Below, in pieces: positions 33,786 through 42,569 of a stretch of 64,000 bases of DNA. The notes under the pieces were generated by a model that was given only the letters and a program-made list of their open reading frames with translations, searched no databases and had not been told where the DNA came from. The position numbers and the translations under genes were made by a program. How positions within the stretch are numbered: position 1 is the stretch's first letter; every line of letters starts with the position of its first letter. This DNA comes from Galbibacter sp038433465 (GTDB lineage Bacteria > Bacteroidota > Bacteroidia > Flavobacteriales > Flavobacteriaceae), in contig NZ_JAESVF010000004.1 of the NCBI RefSeq assembly GCF_038433465.1, forward strand, positions 186,001 to 250,000, in the 5' to 3' direction.

Positions 33786-35405
33786 ATGAAAACCCTCTAT
33801 GCAATCCTTTTTGCTCTTATTTTAACTTCTTGTCAGCAAAAAGAAAAAGTTGACTTACTTGTAACCAATGCCAATGTTTACACGGTAAATGAAAACATGG
33901 AAATGGCAGAAGCCTTTGTTGTTAAAGACCAAAAAATTATAGCAGTAGGAACTTCCGAAGAAATATTAAAAAATTATGAAGCTGATAATGTGTTGGATAT
34001 TGAAGGGAAATCTGTGTATCCAGGATTTATAGATGCACATTGTCATTTTTACGGACTCGGACTCAAAGAGCAAGATGTGGATTTAGTAGGAACCGAAAGT
34101 TATGCTGAGGTTGTTTCGCGCGTGCAAAAATTTCAAGCTGAAAAAAATGTAAACTTTATAAAAGGTCGCGGGTGGGATCAAAACGATTGGGAAGAGAAGA
34201 ACTTTCCAACAAAAGTGGCATTAGATTCGTTATTTCCAAACACTCCTGTTGCGCTTACTCGTATTGATGGACATGCATATTTGGTGAATCAAAAAGCATT
34301 GGATTTGGCAGGAATTACTGCTGAAACTAAAGTTGAAGGCGGTGAGATTGTTACCGAAAACGGAATGCTAACAGGGGTTTTAATTGATAATCCTATGGGG
34401 TTAATCGATGCAATTATTCCTGAAGTTACTCCTGAGGTGGCTACGAAAGCCTTAGAAGATGCGCAGCGTATTTGTTTTGATTACGGACTTACAACAGTGA
34501 ATGATGCTGGCTTAGGAAAAGAAACCATATTATTGATTGACAGTCTACAAAAAGCAGGGCAACTCGATATGCGTATGTATGCGATGGTGAGCAATACGCC
34601 AGATAATTTAGATTATTTTTTATCGAGAGGAGTTTTGAAAACCGATAAATTAAATGTGCGTTCGGTGAAAGCATATGCCGATGGCGCACTAGGTTCAAGG
34701 GGAGCAACGCTTAAAGAACCGTATTCCGATAAACACAATCATTTTGGAGCGATGGTAACGCCTGTAGACCAAATTTATAAGTTAGCTGAAAAGTTAGCCG
34801 CAACCGAATTTCAACTAAATACACATGCTATTGGAGATTCGGCAAATGTAGTTGTATTGAAAGCTTATCAAAAAGCACTTCAAGGAAATACAGATAAACG
34901 TTGGAAGGTGGAACATGCTCAAATAGTCGATGTAAAGGACTTTGATTATTTTTCAAATAATATCATTCCGTCGGTACAACCAACACATGCTACTAGCGAT
35001 ATGTACTGGGCAGAAGATAGAGTGGGGCCGCAACGTATAAAAGGTGCTTATGCCTATAAAACATTATTGGAAAAAGCTGGAATTATAGCTTTGGGGACTG
35101 ACTTTCCTGTAGAGTATGTGAGTCCGTTTTTAACGTTTTATGCTTCCGTAGCTAGAAAAGATGTAAAAGGATATCCAGAAAACGGATTTCAAAAAGAAAA
35201 TGCGTTGACTAGGGAAGAAACTTTAAAAGGAATGACCATTTGGGCAGCCTATTCTAATTTTGAAGAAAAAGAAAAGGGAAGCATTGAAGTTGGGAAATTT
35301 GCAGATTTTATTGTGCTCGATAAAGATATAATGACAGTTCCAGAAGCTGAAATTCCAAATTTAAAAGTTCTATCAACTTTTGTAGGAGGAAAGCAAGTGA
35401 AGTAA
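33786..35405 (+). CDS. YtcJ-like amidohydrolase, lipoprotein
   Basis: The 539-residue product has a lipoprotein signal with LTSC (Cys16), then the metal-dependent amidohydrolase fold: the HxH metal pair is in IDAHCHFYG (His85, His87), with later metal/proton ligands in HAIGDSANVV, WKVEHAQIVD and IIALGTDFPVEYV. These match the YtcJ subgroup (imidazolonepropionase-like superfamily). Its natural substrate is unknown. Lipidation places it in the envelope. It is monocistronic with a strong bidirectional terminator downstream. Confidence 0.88.
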   Translation: MKTLYAILFALILTSCQQKEKVDLLVTNANVYTVNENMEMAEAFVVKDQKIIAVGTSEEILKNYEADNVLDIEGKSVYPGFIDAHCHFYGLGLKEQDVDLVGTESYAEVVSRVQKFQAEKNVNFIKGRGWDQNDWEEKNFPTKVALDSLFPNTPVALTRIDGHAYLVNQKALDLAGITAETKVEGGEIVTENGMLTGVLIDNPMGLIDAIIPEVTPEVATKALEDAQRICFDYGLTTVNDAGLGKETILLIDSLQKAGQLDMRMYAMVSNTPDNLDYFLSRGVLKTDKLNVRSVKAYADGALGSRGATLKEPYSDKHNHFGAMVTPVDQIYKLAEKLAATEFQLNTHAIGDSANVVVLKAYQKALQGNTDKRWKVEHAQIVDVKDFDYFSNNIIPSVQPTHATSDMYWAEDRVGPQRIKGAYAYKTLLEKAGIIALGTDFPVEYVSPFLTFYASVARKDVKGYPENGFQKENALTREETLKGMTIWAAYSNFEEKEKGSIEVGKFADFIVLDKDIMTVPEAEIPNLKVLSTFVGGKQVK

Positions 35406-35410
35406 AACTA

Positions 35411-35441
35411 ACAACGCCCGAGTTGAAACTTCGGGCGTTGT
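35411..35441. terminator. Bidirectional terminator
   Basis: ACAACGCCCGA pairs with TCGGGCGTTGT around a short A/T loop between convergent genes; TTTTAT follows on the plus side. Confidence 0.8.
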
Positions 35442-35465
35442 GATTTTATCTAAGCAGTATTTTAT

Positions 35466-36008
35466 TTACTGAATTACGATAGGCACTTCTACACGTACTT
35501 TATCCCAACCCATTACCATTTTCGCACCATTTTCGATTGCTCCAAAAGCAATTGAAAAAGCCTCTAATGACTCACTGTCGTTACTTGCAGGAACATTAAT
35601 TCTTGCAACGTCATTTGCTTCTTTGTAAGAATACGATCCCCAAGCGTCTGTATCGCTATTGATGATGATAGTCCATTCGTTTTTCCCAGGAATGGTAAAC
35701 AGACTGTAAGTTCCAGCTTTTACAGGTTTACCACCAAGCGTTACATCTTTGTAAAATTTAATCTCGGTAGCTTCGTTTGCTCCTGTACGCCAAACATCAC
35801 CGTAAGCAGCAAGGTCAATCCCAACTACACGGCCTTTTAATTGCGGACGTCCATAAACAACTTTAATAAGTGGAGCAGCGTTTCTTTCTGGTCTGAAATA
35901 CGCAATGTCGGCAGGACTTTTGTCGATCCCGCTAAATTTTTGAGCTTCAACTTGTGTGCTAAACAGCGCTACAGCTGTAAACAATAATGCAAAAATAGTT
36001 TTTTTCAT
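35466..36008 (-). CDS. DUF2911 domain protein
   Basis: The 180-residue product has a signal peptide ending TQVEAQ and the DUF2911 pattern: PLIKVVYGRPQLKGR, DVWRTGANEATEIKF, VTLGGKPVKAGTYSLFTIPGKNEWTIIIN. This is a Bacteroidota-centred beta-rich secreted family of unknown function. It is complete and stands alone. Confidence 0.9.
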   Translation of the reverse strand: MKKTIFALLFTAVALFSTQVEAQKFSGIDKSPADIAYFRPERNAAPLIKVVYGRPQLKGRVVGIDLAAYGDVWRTGANEATEIKFYKDVTLGGKPVKAGTYSLFTIPGKNEWTIIINSDTDAWGSYSYKEANDVARINVPASNDSESLEAFSIAFGAIENGAKMVMGWDKVRVEVPIVIQ

Positions 36009-36259
36009 GTTGTAAATTTTATGGTTATAAAGCTAAAAAGTTATTTTCAAACTTTACATATAGGTATTAAAAAACTGCAAGAACTTACAAATCATCATAA
36101 AAAACCTTCAATTTTTTTGGAAGAATTTTATAAATGATATTTATTTCTTATTTTAAGTTTTAAATTGAAAGTAATAATGCTTGTTTTGTTTTTAAAATAA
36201 AACTTACAACGCATATTTGTCTTATAAATAATTAGAAATAAAAAAATCAATATAGAGTT

Positions 36260-37930
36260 ATGTGTGGAATTGTTTGTGCATTCGATTTAAAAGAAAAGGC
36301 AGAAGACTTAAGACCTCAGTTATTAGAAATGTCTAAAAAAGTTCGTCATAGAGGTCCAGATTGGAGCGGAATTTACAGCGACGATAAAGCGATTTTAACG
36401 CACGAGCGTTTAGCAATTGTCGATCCAGCTTCTGGAAAGCAACCTTTGGTAAGTGAAGACGGAAAATTAATTTTAGCTGCCAACGGAGAAATTTATAACC
36501 ACCGCGCACTTCGCAAACAATTTGAAGGAAAATATCAGTTTAAAACAGAATCGGACTGCGAAGTTATTTTGGCATTATACAAAGAAAAAGGAGTTGATTT
36601 TGTAGATGAAATGAATGGGATTTTCGGATTTGCTATTTATGATACTGAGAAAGACGAGTATTTTGTAGCGCGCGATCATATGGGAATTATTCCTCTTTAT
36701 ATTGGATGGGATAAAAACGGGACTTTTTATGTGGCTTCAGAATTAAAAGCGCTAGAAGGTGTTTGTAGTAAAATTCAATTATTCCCTCCAGGGCATTATA
36801 TGCACAGTTCGGACGGCGAATTTAAAAAGTGGTATGTAAGAGATTGGACAGAGTATGATGCTGTAAAAGAAAACGAAACAAGCATCCAAAAAATAAAAGA
36901 TGCTTTGGAGGCTGCAGTGCACCGTCAGTTAATGTCTGATGTGCCATATGGAGTATTGCTTTCTGGAGGTTTAGATTCGTCTGTAACTTCTGCAATCGCA
37001 AAAAAATATGCTGAAAAACGAATAGAATCTGATGATACTTCGGAAGCTTGGTGGCCACGTTTACACTCATTTTCTGTAGGATTGGAAGGTTCTCCAGATT
37101 TGGCGGCCGCTCAAAAAGTAGCCGACCATATTGGTACTGTACATCACGAAATTAAGTTTACAATTCAAGAGGGATTAGATGCCATAAAAGATGTTATTTA
37201 CAATCTTGAAACCTACGATATTACTACCATTAGAGCTTCAACGCCTATGTATTTAATGGCGAGAGTTATTAAATCGATGGGAATAAAAATGGTGTTATCT
37301 GGAGAAGGAGCCGACGAGTTATTTGGAGGGTATTTATATTTTCACAAAGCGCCAAATGCACAAGAGTTTCATGAAGAGACAGTACGTAAATTAAGCAAGT
37401 TACATATGTACGATTGTTTACGAGCAAACAAATCGTTGGCAGCTTGGGGAATAGAAGGTCGTGTGCCGTTTTTAGATAAAGAATTTATGGATGTAGCGAT
37501 GAGCATCAACCCACAAGATAAAATGATTAACGGCGAGCGTATGGAGAAATGGGTTGTTCGTAAAGCCTTTGAAGATTATTTACCAGAGAGTGTAGCTTGG
37601 AGGCAAAAAGAACAATTTTCAGATGGTGTAGGTTACAGTTGGATTGATACTTTAAAAGAAGTTGTAAACGCTGAGGTTTCAGATGAGCAATTGGCGAATG
37701 CAAAATTCCGTTTTCCAATTCAAACACCTACTTCAAAAGAAGAGTTCTATTACCGCTCTATTTTTGCTGAACACTTCCCGTCGGATGCAGCAGCACTTTG
37801 CGTTCCGCAGGAAGCATCTGTAGCGTGTAGTACACAAATTGCATTGGAGTGGGATGAAGCTTTTAAAAACATGAATGACCCATCTGGGCGTGCTGTTGCA
37901 AAAGTACATACCGATGCTTATCAGAAATAA
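36260..37930 (+). CDS. asnB: AsnB, glutamine-hydrolysing asparagine synthase
   Basis: AsnB converts aspartate to asparagine with glutamine and ATP. The 556-residue product has the N-terminal nucleophile Cys2 (MCGIVCAF) of the class II glutaminase domain (to about residue 200) and a synthetase domain with the pyrophosphate loop SGGLDSS near residue 235 and GEGADELFGGY further on. Length matches the E. coli-type enzyme (about 554). It has its own terminator. A CATATTTG, one mismatch from the -7 consensus, lies near 36212. Confidence 0.96.
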   Translation: MCGIVCAFDLKEKAEDLRPQLLEMSKKVRHRGPDWSGIYSDDKAILTHERLAIVDPASGKQPLVSEDGKLILAANGEIYNHRALRKQFEGKYQFKTESDCEVILALYKEKGVDFVDEMNGIFGFAIYDTEKDEYFVARDHMGIIPLYIGWDKNGTFYVASELKALEGVCSKIQLFPPGHYMHSSDGEFKKWYVRDWTEYDAVKENETSIQKIKDALEAAVHRQLMSDVPYGVLLSGGLDSSVTSAIAKKYAEKRIESDDTSEAWWPRLHSFSVGLEGSPDLAAAQKVADHIGTVHHEIKFTIQEGLDAIKDVIYNLETYDITTIRASTPMYLMARVIKSMGIKMVLSGEGADELFGGYLYFHKAPNAQEFHEETVRKLSKLHMYDCLRANKSLAAWGIEGRVPFLDKEFMDVAMSINPQDKMINGERMEKWVVRKAFEDYLPESVAWRQKEQFSDGVGYSWIDTLKEVVNAEVSDEQLANAKFRFPIQTPTSKEEFYYRSIFAEHFPSDAAALCVPQEASVACSTQIALEWDEAFKNMNDPSGRAVAKVHTDAYQK

Positions 37931-37950
37931 TTTTTAAAATAAATCATCTT

Positions 37951-37991
37951 AAAAAGCTAAAATCTCAACGCTAAGAGATTTTAGCTTTTTT
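37951..37991 (+). terminator. Terminator of asnB
   Basis: AAAAGCTAAAATCTC pairs with GAGATTTTAGCTTTT around an eight-base loop, followed by T residues. Confidence 0.9.
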
Positions 37992-38136
37992 CGGTTTTGT
38001 AGGAAATGTTAAAATGAGTTAGAATACAATTTAAGGCCATTATAAGCCTTTTTAAGCGTGTTTCTAAGTAATTAACAATTGTTGATAATTTAAGCGTTGT
38101 CAGCATTAAAAGCTTTAAAATAAGGTATATTTTTCG

Positions 38137-38144
38137 TATATTTG
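38137..38144 (+). promoter_or_regulatory. Promoter -7 box (TATATTTG) for gyrB
   Basis: TATATTTG fits TAnnTTTG exactly; the gyrB ATG is 138 bases downstream, leaving a leader of about 130 bases. No -33 TTG at standard spacing, only TTTA. Confidence 0.5.
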
Positions 38145-38159
38145 TAGGTATTCAAAAGG

Positions 38160-38180
38160 ATGCACTAGGTGCATTTTTTT
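38160..38180 (+). promoter_or_regulatory. Small hairpin plus T run in gyrB leader
   Basis: ATGCAC TAG GTGCAT forms a perfect six-base stem with a three-base loop, followed by seven T residues. It would lie about ten bases from the predicted start site. It resembles a miniature intrinsic terminator or attenuator. Confidence 0.5.
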
Positions 38181-38281
38181 ATGTGTAAATATTTCAAAAA
38201 ATAAACATTTTAAAAGTTTTTTAAAATCGGGTTTGTATACTTGATTTAGAGCTTTTAACTAATTTATAGAAAGGAAAATAT

Positions 38282-40222
38282 ATGAGCGAAGAAGTTAAAA
38301 AGCACGACTATTCTGCGGATAGTATTCAGGCGCTAGAAGGGATGGAGCACGTACGTATGCGTCCGTCGATGTATATTGGAGATGTGGGAGTTAGAGGTCT
38401 CCATCATTTAGTTTACGAGGTAGTCGATAACTCTATTGATGAGGCTTTAGCAGGGCATTGTGATACCATTCGTGTGGTTATAAATGAAGATAATTCGATT
38501 ACTGTTGAAGATAATGGACGTGGTATTCCTGTAGACCTTCATAAAAAAGAAGGAATATCGGCTTTAGAGGTTGTAATGACCAAAATTGGAGCAGGAGGAA
38601 AGTTCGATAAAGATTCATATAAAGTATCTGGAGGTCTTCACGGTGTTGGGGTTTCCTGTGTGAATGCACTTTCAGAAAACTTAAAAGCTACCGTTTACCG
38701 TAACGGAACTATTTGGGAGCAAGAGTACGAGCGTGGAAAATCGCTTTATCCTGTAAAATCTGTTGGTGAGACTGAATTAAGAGGTACGGTTGTGACTTTT
38801 AAGCCAGATCCAACAATCTTTCAACAAACATTAGAGTATAATTATGATACTTTGGCAAGTCGTATGCGTGAGCTTGCGTTCTTGAACAAAGGAATTAGCA
38901 TTACACTTACCGATAAGCGTCATAAAGACGAAAAAGGAGAGTATCTTTTTGAGAAATTCCATTCAGAAGAAGGACTTAAAGAATTTATTAAGTTTTTAGA
39001 TGGAAACCGTGAGCCACTTATTGCTGAAGTAATTTCTATGGAAGGTGAGAAAAACGACATTCCTGTTGAAGTTGCAATGGTTTATAATACTTCGTTTAGC
39101 GAGAATTTACACTCGTATGTAAACAATATTAATACGCATGAAGGAGGAACGCATTTATCTGGATTTAGACGTGGACTTACTACGACTTTAAAGAAGTATG
39201 CAGATGCTTCTGGAATGCTGGATAAATTGAAGTTTGAAATTGCTGGGGATGATTTCCGTGAAGGATTAACAGCAATTGTTTCTGTAAAAGTTGCAGAACC
39301 GCAATTTGAAGGGCAAACAAAAACAAAACTAGGAAACCGCGAAGTTACTTCGGCTGTTTCTCAAGCAGTATCCGAAATGTTGGAGAACTACCTTGAGGAG
39401 CACCCAGACGATGCAAAAGCAATTGTGCAAAAAGTTATTTTGGCAGCCCAAGCACGTCATGCAGCACGTAAAGCCCGTGAGATGGTGCAACGTAAAACTG
39501 TAATGAGTGGTGGCGGACTTCCAGGGAAACTATCTGACTGTTCTGAGCAAGATCCACAAAAATGTGAGATATTCTTAGTCGAGGGAGATTCGGCGGGTGG
39601 AACTGCAAAGCAAGGACGTGATCGAAATTTCCAAGCAATTTTACCATTGCGTGGTAAAATTTTAAATGTGGAAAAAGCGATGCAACACAAGGTTTTCGAA
39701 AATGAAGAAATTCGAAATATCTTTACAGCTTTTGGTGTTACTATCGGAACTGAAGAAGATAGCAAAGCTTTAAATTTAGAGAAGTTACGTTACCATAAAA
39801 TTGTGATTATGTGTGATGCCGATGTCGATGGTTCGCATATCTCTACGTTGATTTTAACTTTCTTCTTCCGTTATATGCGTGAGCTTATTGAAAATGGCTA
39901 CGTCTATATCGCTACACCACCGCTTTACCTTGTTAAAAAAGGAAATAAAAAAGCATACGCTTGGAATGACAAAGAGCGCGATAAGTTAACTGAAGAATAC
40001 GGAGGAAGTGTAAACGTACAACGTTACAAAGGTCTTGGAGAGATGAATGCTGAGCAATTATGGGATACAACTATGAATCCTGAGTTTAGAACACTTAGAA
40101 GAGTTACTATTGATAGCGGAAGTGAAGCAGATAGAATTTTCTCTATGTTGATGGGAGATGAAGTACCACCGCGTAGAGAATTTATCGAGAAAAATGCAGT
40201 ATACGCAAATATCGACGCTTAA
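38282..40222 (+). CDS. gyrB: GyrB, DNA gyrase subunit B
   Basis: The 646-residue product is a full GyrB: GHKL ATPase with VVDNSIDEA and DNGRGIPV, transducer region, and TOPRIM domain with LVEGDSAGGTAKQGRDR and DADVDGSHIS. It supplies the ATPase and DNA-cleavage metal site of gyrase. The length is typical for Bacteroidota, without the large E. coli insert. It is not next to gyrA or dnaA here. It starts ATGAGCGAAGAAG after an A/G-rich stretch (GAAAGGAAAATAT). Confidence 0.98.
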   Translation: MSEEVKKHDYSADSIQALEGMEHVRMRPSMYIGDVGVRGLHHLVYEVVDNSIDEALAGHCDTIRVVINEDNSITVEDNGRGIPVDLHKKEGISALEVVMTKIGAGGKFDKDSYKVSGGLHGVGVSCVNALSENLKATVYRNGTIWEQEYERGKSLYPVKSVGETELRGTVVTFKPDPTIFQQTLEYNYDTLASRMRELAFLNKGISITLTDKRHKDEKGEYLFEKFHSEEGLKEFIKFLDGNREPLIAEVISMEGEKNDIPVEVAMVYNTSFSENLHSYVNNINTHEGGTHLSGFRRGLTTTLKKYADASGMLDKLKFEIAGDDFREGLTAIVSVKVAEPQFEGQTKTKLGNREVTSAVSQAVSEMLENYLEEHPDDAKAIVQKVILAAQARHAARKAREMVQRKTVMSGGGLPGKLSDCSEQDPQKCEIFLVEGDSAGGTAKQGRDRNFQAILPLRGKILNVEKAMQHKVFENEEIRNIFTAFGVTIGTEEDSKALNLEKLRYHKIVIMCDADVDGSHISTLILTFFFRYMRELIENGYVYIATPPLYLVKKGNKKAYAWNDKERDKLTEEYGGSVNVQRYKGLGEMNAEQLWDTTMNPEFRTLRRVTIDSGSEADRIFSMLMGDEVPPRREFIEKNAVYANIDA

Positions 40223-40243
40223 TTCTTACGAACTATAATAAAT

Positions 40244-40274
40244 AAAAATGCCACCTTTTTGGGTGGTATTTTTT
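40244..40274 (+). terminator. Terminator of gyrB
   Basis: AAAAATGCCACC pairs with GGTGGTATTTTTT around a short T-rich loop. Confidence 0.85.
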
Positions 40275-40370
40275 GTTTTAAAATTGTCTTTTGTTATTTG
40301 CAATTTGCACATATTCCTAATTTTTTAAATTGTATTCCCTATTTTGCAGTCATAATAAAAACAATAACCA

Positions 40371-41390
40371 ATGATAAAAAAAATATTGCTAGCAGTTACC
40401 GTAACATGTTGTTCGGTTACAATGTATGCACAAGATAGTTTTGATGCTTTACTTGCAGCGGGAGTCGACGATGCACAACGTTTTACCAACGATTATTTAG
40501 CACCAGGAACCGATGCTTTAATGTATGGAATAAACAACGGTTGGTATAACACTGCCAAAGTGAAACCACTTTTAGGGTTTGAAATTTCTGTGATGGCAAA
40601 TGCAGGAATTATCAATAAAGATCAAGAGTCGTTTGTGATGAATGTAAACGATTACGATAATGTTGCATTCACAAATGGTGCAACTTCACAAAGTGTAGGG
40701 ACTGTTTTAGGTGAAAATAATCCGTCGGTGTTTGTAGATGTCACGTATGACGATCCTATTTTTGGAGATCAAACAGTAACAATAGAATTGCCAAACGGAT
40801 TGGCTGCTGAAGGGATTAGTTTTTTACCAACAGCATTTATCCAAGGGAGTATAGGTTTGTCGTTTGGAACAGAATTTAAAGCACGATTTACACCAAAAAT
40901 TAAGGCTGATGATACCGAAATTGGAATGTATGGTTTTGCTTTGCAACACGATTTTACACATTGGTTGCCAGCCGATAAGTTATTACCTGTAGCAATTTCT
41001 GGATTGGTGGCGTATACACATCTCGATGGAACATACGATTTTACAGAAACTTCTGGGATTGAGGGTGAAAATCAGCGTTTGGAAAACGATACTAATACAT
41101 GGTTGTTTCAAATGATTGCTTCTACGCGACTTCCTATAATTAATTTTTACGGCGGACTCGGTTATTTAAGCGGAAAATCTAGCTCGGATGTTTTAGGAAC
41201 TTATATTGTTACTGATGGAATTTTGCAATCCGAAGCAATTGTCGATCCGTATTCGGTTTCGAGTAAAGTTTCAGGCGTTAGAGCCACTTTAGGAACTCGT
41301 TTAAAATTAGGCTTTTTCAGAATACATGCCGATTATACTTTTGCTGAATACGATAGTGCTTCTTTGGGCTTAAGTTTTGGTATCAGATAG
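40371..41390 (+). CDS. DUF6588 family protein, outer-membrane barrel-like
   Basis: The 339-residue product has a signal peptide (ends SVTMYAQ) and the opening DSFDALLAAGVDDAQRFTNDYLAPGTDALMYG, whose segments are diagnostic of DUF6588. The remainder has barrel-like strands (LPAFIQGSIGLSFGTEFKA, RIHADYTFAEYDSASLGLSFG), ending in Arg. Function is unknown; it is likely an outer-membrane porin-like protein. The gene is followed by an inverted repeat that also covers the mdh promoter. Confidence 0.8.
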   Translation: MIKKILLAVTVTCCSVTMYAQDSFDALLAAGVDDAQRFTNDYLAPGTDALMYGINNGWYNTAKVKPLLGFEISVMANAGIINKDQESFVMNVNDYDNVAFTNGATSQSVGTVLGENNPSVFVDVTYDDPIFGDQTVTIELPNGLAAEGISFLPTAFIQGSIGLSFGTEFKARFTPKIKADDTEIGMYGFALQHDFTHWLPADKLLPVAISGLVAYTHLDGTYDFTETSGIEGENQRLENDTNTWLFQMIASTRLPIINFYGGLGYLSGKSSSDVLGTYIVTDGILQSEAIVDPYSVSSKVSGVRATLGTRLKLGFFRIHADYTFAEYDSASLGLSFGIR

Positions 41391-41417
41391 TATTTTTATA
41401 ACATATTTAATAATTTT

Positions 41418-41452
41418 CAAAGCTACTGATTGTGTTAAAATTAGTAGCTTTG
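41418..41452. promoter_or_regulatory. Inverted repeat overlapping the mdh -7 box
   Basis: CAAAGCTACT (41418-41427) is perfectly complementary to AGTAGCTTTG (41443-41452), with a 15-base loop. The right arm contains TAGCTTTG (41445-41452), a perfect TAnnTTTG -7 box for mdh. It may be a terminator for the upstream gene, an operator, or both; no T run follows. Confidence 0.5.
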
Positions 41453-41489
41453 TGCATATTAAACATTCTAATTAATTAAAATAATATAT

Positions 41490-42416
41490 ATGAAAGTTAC
41501 AGTTGTAGGAGCAGGAGCAGTAGGTGCTAGCTGCGCAGAGTACATCGCTATTAAAGATTTTGCATCAGAAGTAGTTATATTAGACATTAAAGAAGGTTTT
41601 GCTGAAGGAAAAGCAATGGACTTAATGCAAACAGCTTCTTTAAATGGTTTCGATACAAAAATTACAGGAACAACGAATGATTATTCTAAAACTGCTAATT
41701 CTGATATCGCAGTAATTACAAGTGGAATTCCACGTAAGCCAGGAATGACACGTGAGGAACTTATCGGAATTAATGCAGGAATCGTAAAAGACGTTTCTAG
41801 CAATTTAATCAAACACTCTCCAAACGTAACAATTATTGTTGTAAGTAATCCTATGGATACGATGACATATTTGGTACACAAAACAACTGGACTTCCGAAG
41901 AATAAAATTATCGGAATGGGAGGAGCTTTAGATAGCGCTCGTTTTAAATACCGTTTGGCAGAAGCTTTAGAAGCACCAATTTCTGACGTTGACGGAATGG
42001 TAATTGGAGGTCATAGCGATACAGGAATGTTGCCACTTACGCGTTTAGCAACTAGAAATAGTGTGCCTGTAGCCGAGTTTTTATCGGCAGAGCGTTTAGA
42101 GCAAGTTAAAGAAGATACCAAAGTTGGAGGTGCTACTTTAACAAAATTATTAGGTACAAGTGCATGGTACGCACCAGGAGCTGCAGTATCTGGATTGGTA
42201 CAAGCAATTGCTTGTGATCAGAAAAAAATGTTCCCATGTTCAACTTTATTAGATGGAGAATACGGACTTTCAGATATTTGTATTGGAGCACCAGTAATTT
42301 TAGGAAAAGACGGTATCGAGAAGATTGTTGAAATCGAATTGTCTGAAGATGAGAAAGCTAAGTTGCAAGAAAGTGCAGAAGGAGTAAGAAAAACAAACGG
42401 ACTTTTAGAGCTGTAA
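41490..42416 (+). CDS. mdh: Malate dehydrogenase (LDH-like type)
   Basis: The 308-residue enzyme oxidises malate to oxaloacetate with NAD. The Rossmann loop GAGAVGASCAEYI (near residue 7) is followed by Asp33 in VVILDIKEG, favouring NAD over NADP; the substrate loop has RKPGMTREEL and the catalytic His is in GGHSDTGM. These features belong to the LDH-like malate dehydrogenases. It is followed by a strong terminator and is monocistronic. Confidence 0.97.
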   Translation: MKVTVVGAGAVGASCAEYIAIKDFASEVVILDIKEGFAEGKAMDLMQTASLNGFDTKITGTTNDYSKTANSDIAVITSGIPRKPGMTREELIGINAGIVKDVSSNLIKHSPNVTIIVVSNPMDTMTYLVHKTTGLPKNKIIGMGGALDSARFKYRLAEALEAPISDVDGMVIGGHSDTGMLPLTRLATRNSVPVAEFLSAERLEQVKEDTKVGGATLTKLLGTSAWYAPGAAVSGLVQAIACDQKKMFPCSTLLDGEYGLSDICIGAPVILGKDGIEKIVEIELSEDEKAKLQESAEGVRKTNGLLEL

Positions 42417-42442
42417 ATTTCGCTTCTACATACAAGAATTTT

Positions 42443-42479
42443 AAAAAATCCTACAAAGTTTAATTTTGTAGGATTTTTT
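42443..42479 (+). terminator. Terminator of mdh
   Basis: AAAAAATCCTACAAA pairs with TTTGTAGGATTTTTT around a short loop. Confidence 0.9.
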
Positions 42480-42503
42480 GTGTTTAAAACTTCAAAAAAA
42501 TAA

Positions 42504-42534
42504 TTGTCAGTTCATATCGTAAACGCTATATTTG
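42504..42534 (+). promoter_or_regulatory. Promoter for secDF
   Basis: TATATTTG (42527-42534) is an exact -7 box and TTG (42504-42506) a -33 element at 20-base spacing. The ATG follows 35 bases downstream. Confidence 0.6.
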
Positions 42535-42569
42535 TCCGTTTTTAAAATTGACCATTAAATAAATTTAGA

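Larger units (their letters stand above)
37931..38281. other. asnB-gyrB intergenic region
   Basis: The 351 bases contain the asnB terminator (37951-37991), a gyrB promoter -7 box (38137-38144) and a small hairpin with a T run in the gyrB leader (38160-38180). I see nothing else. Confidence 0.6.
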
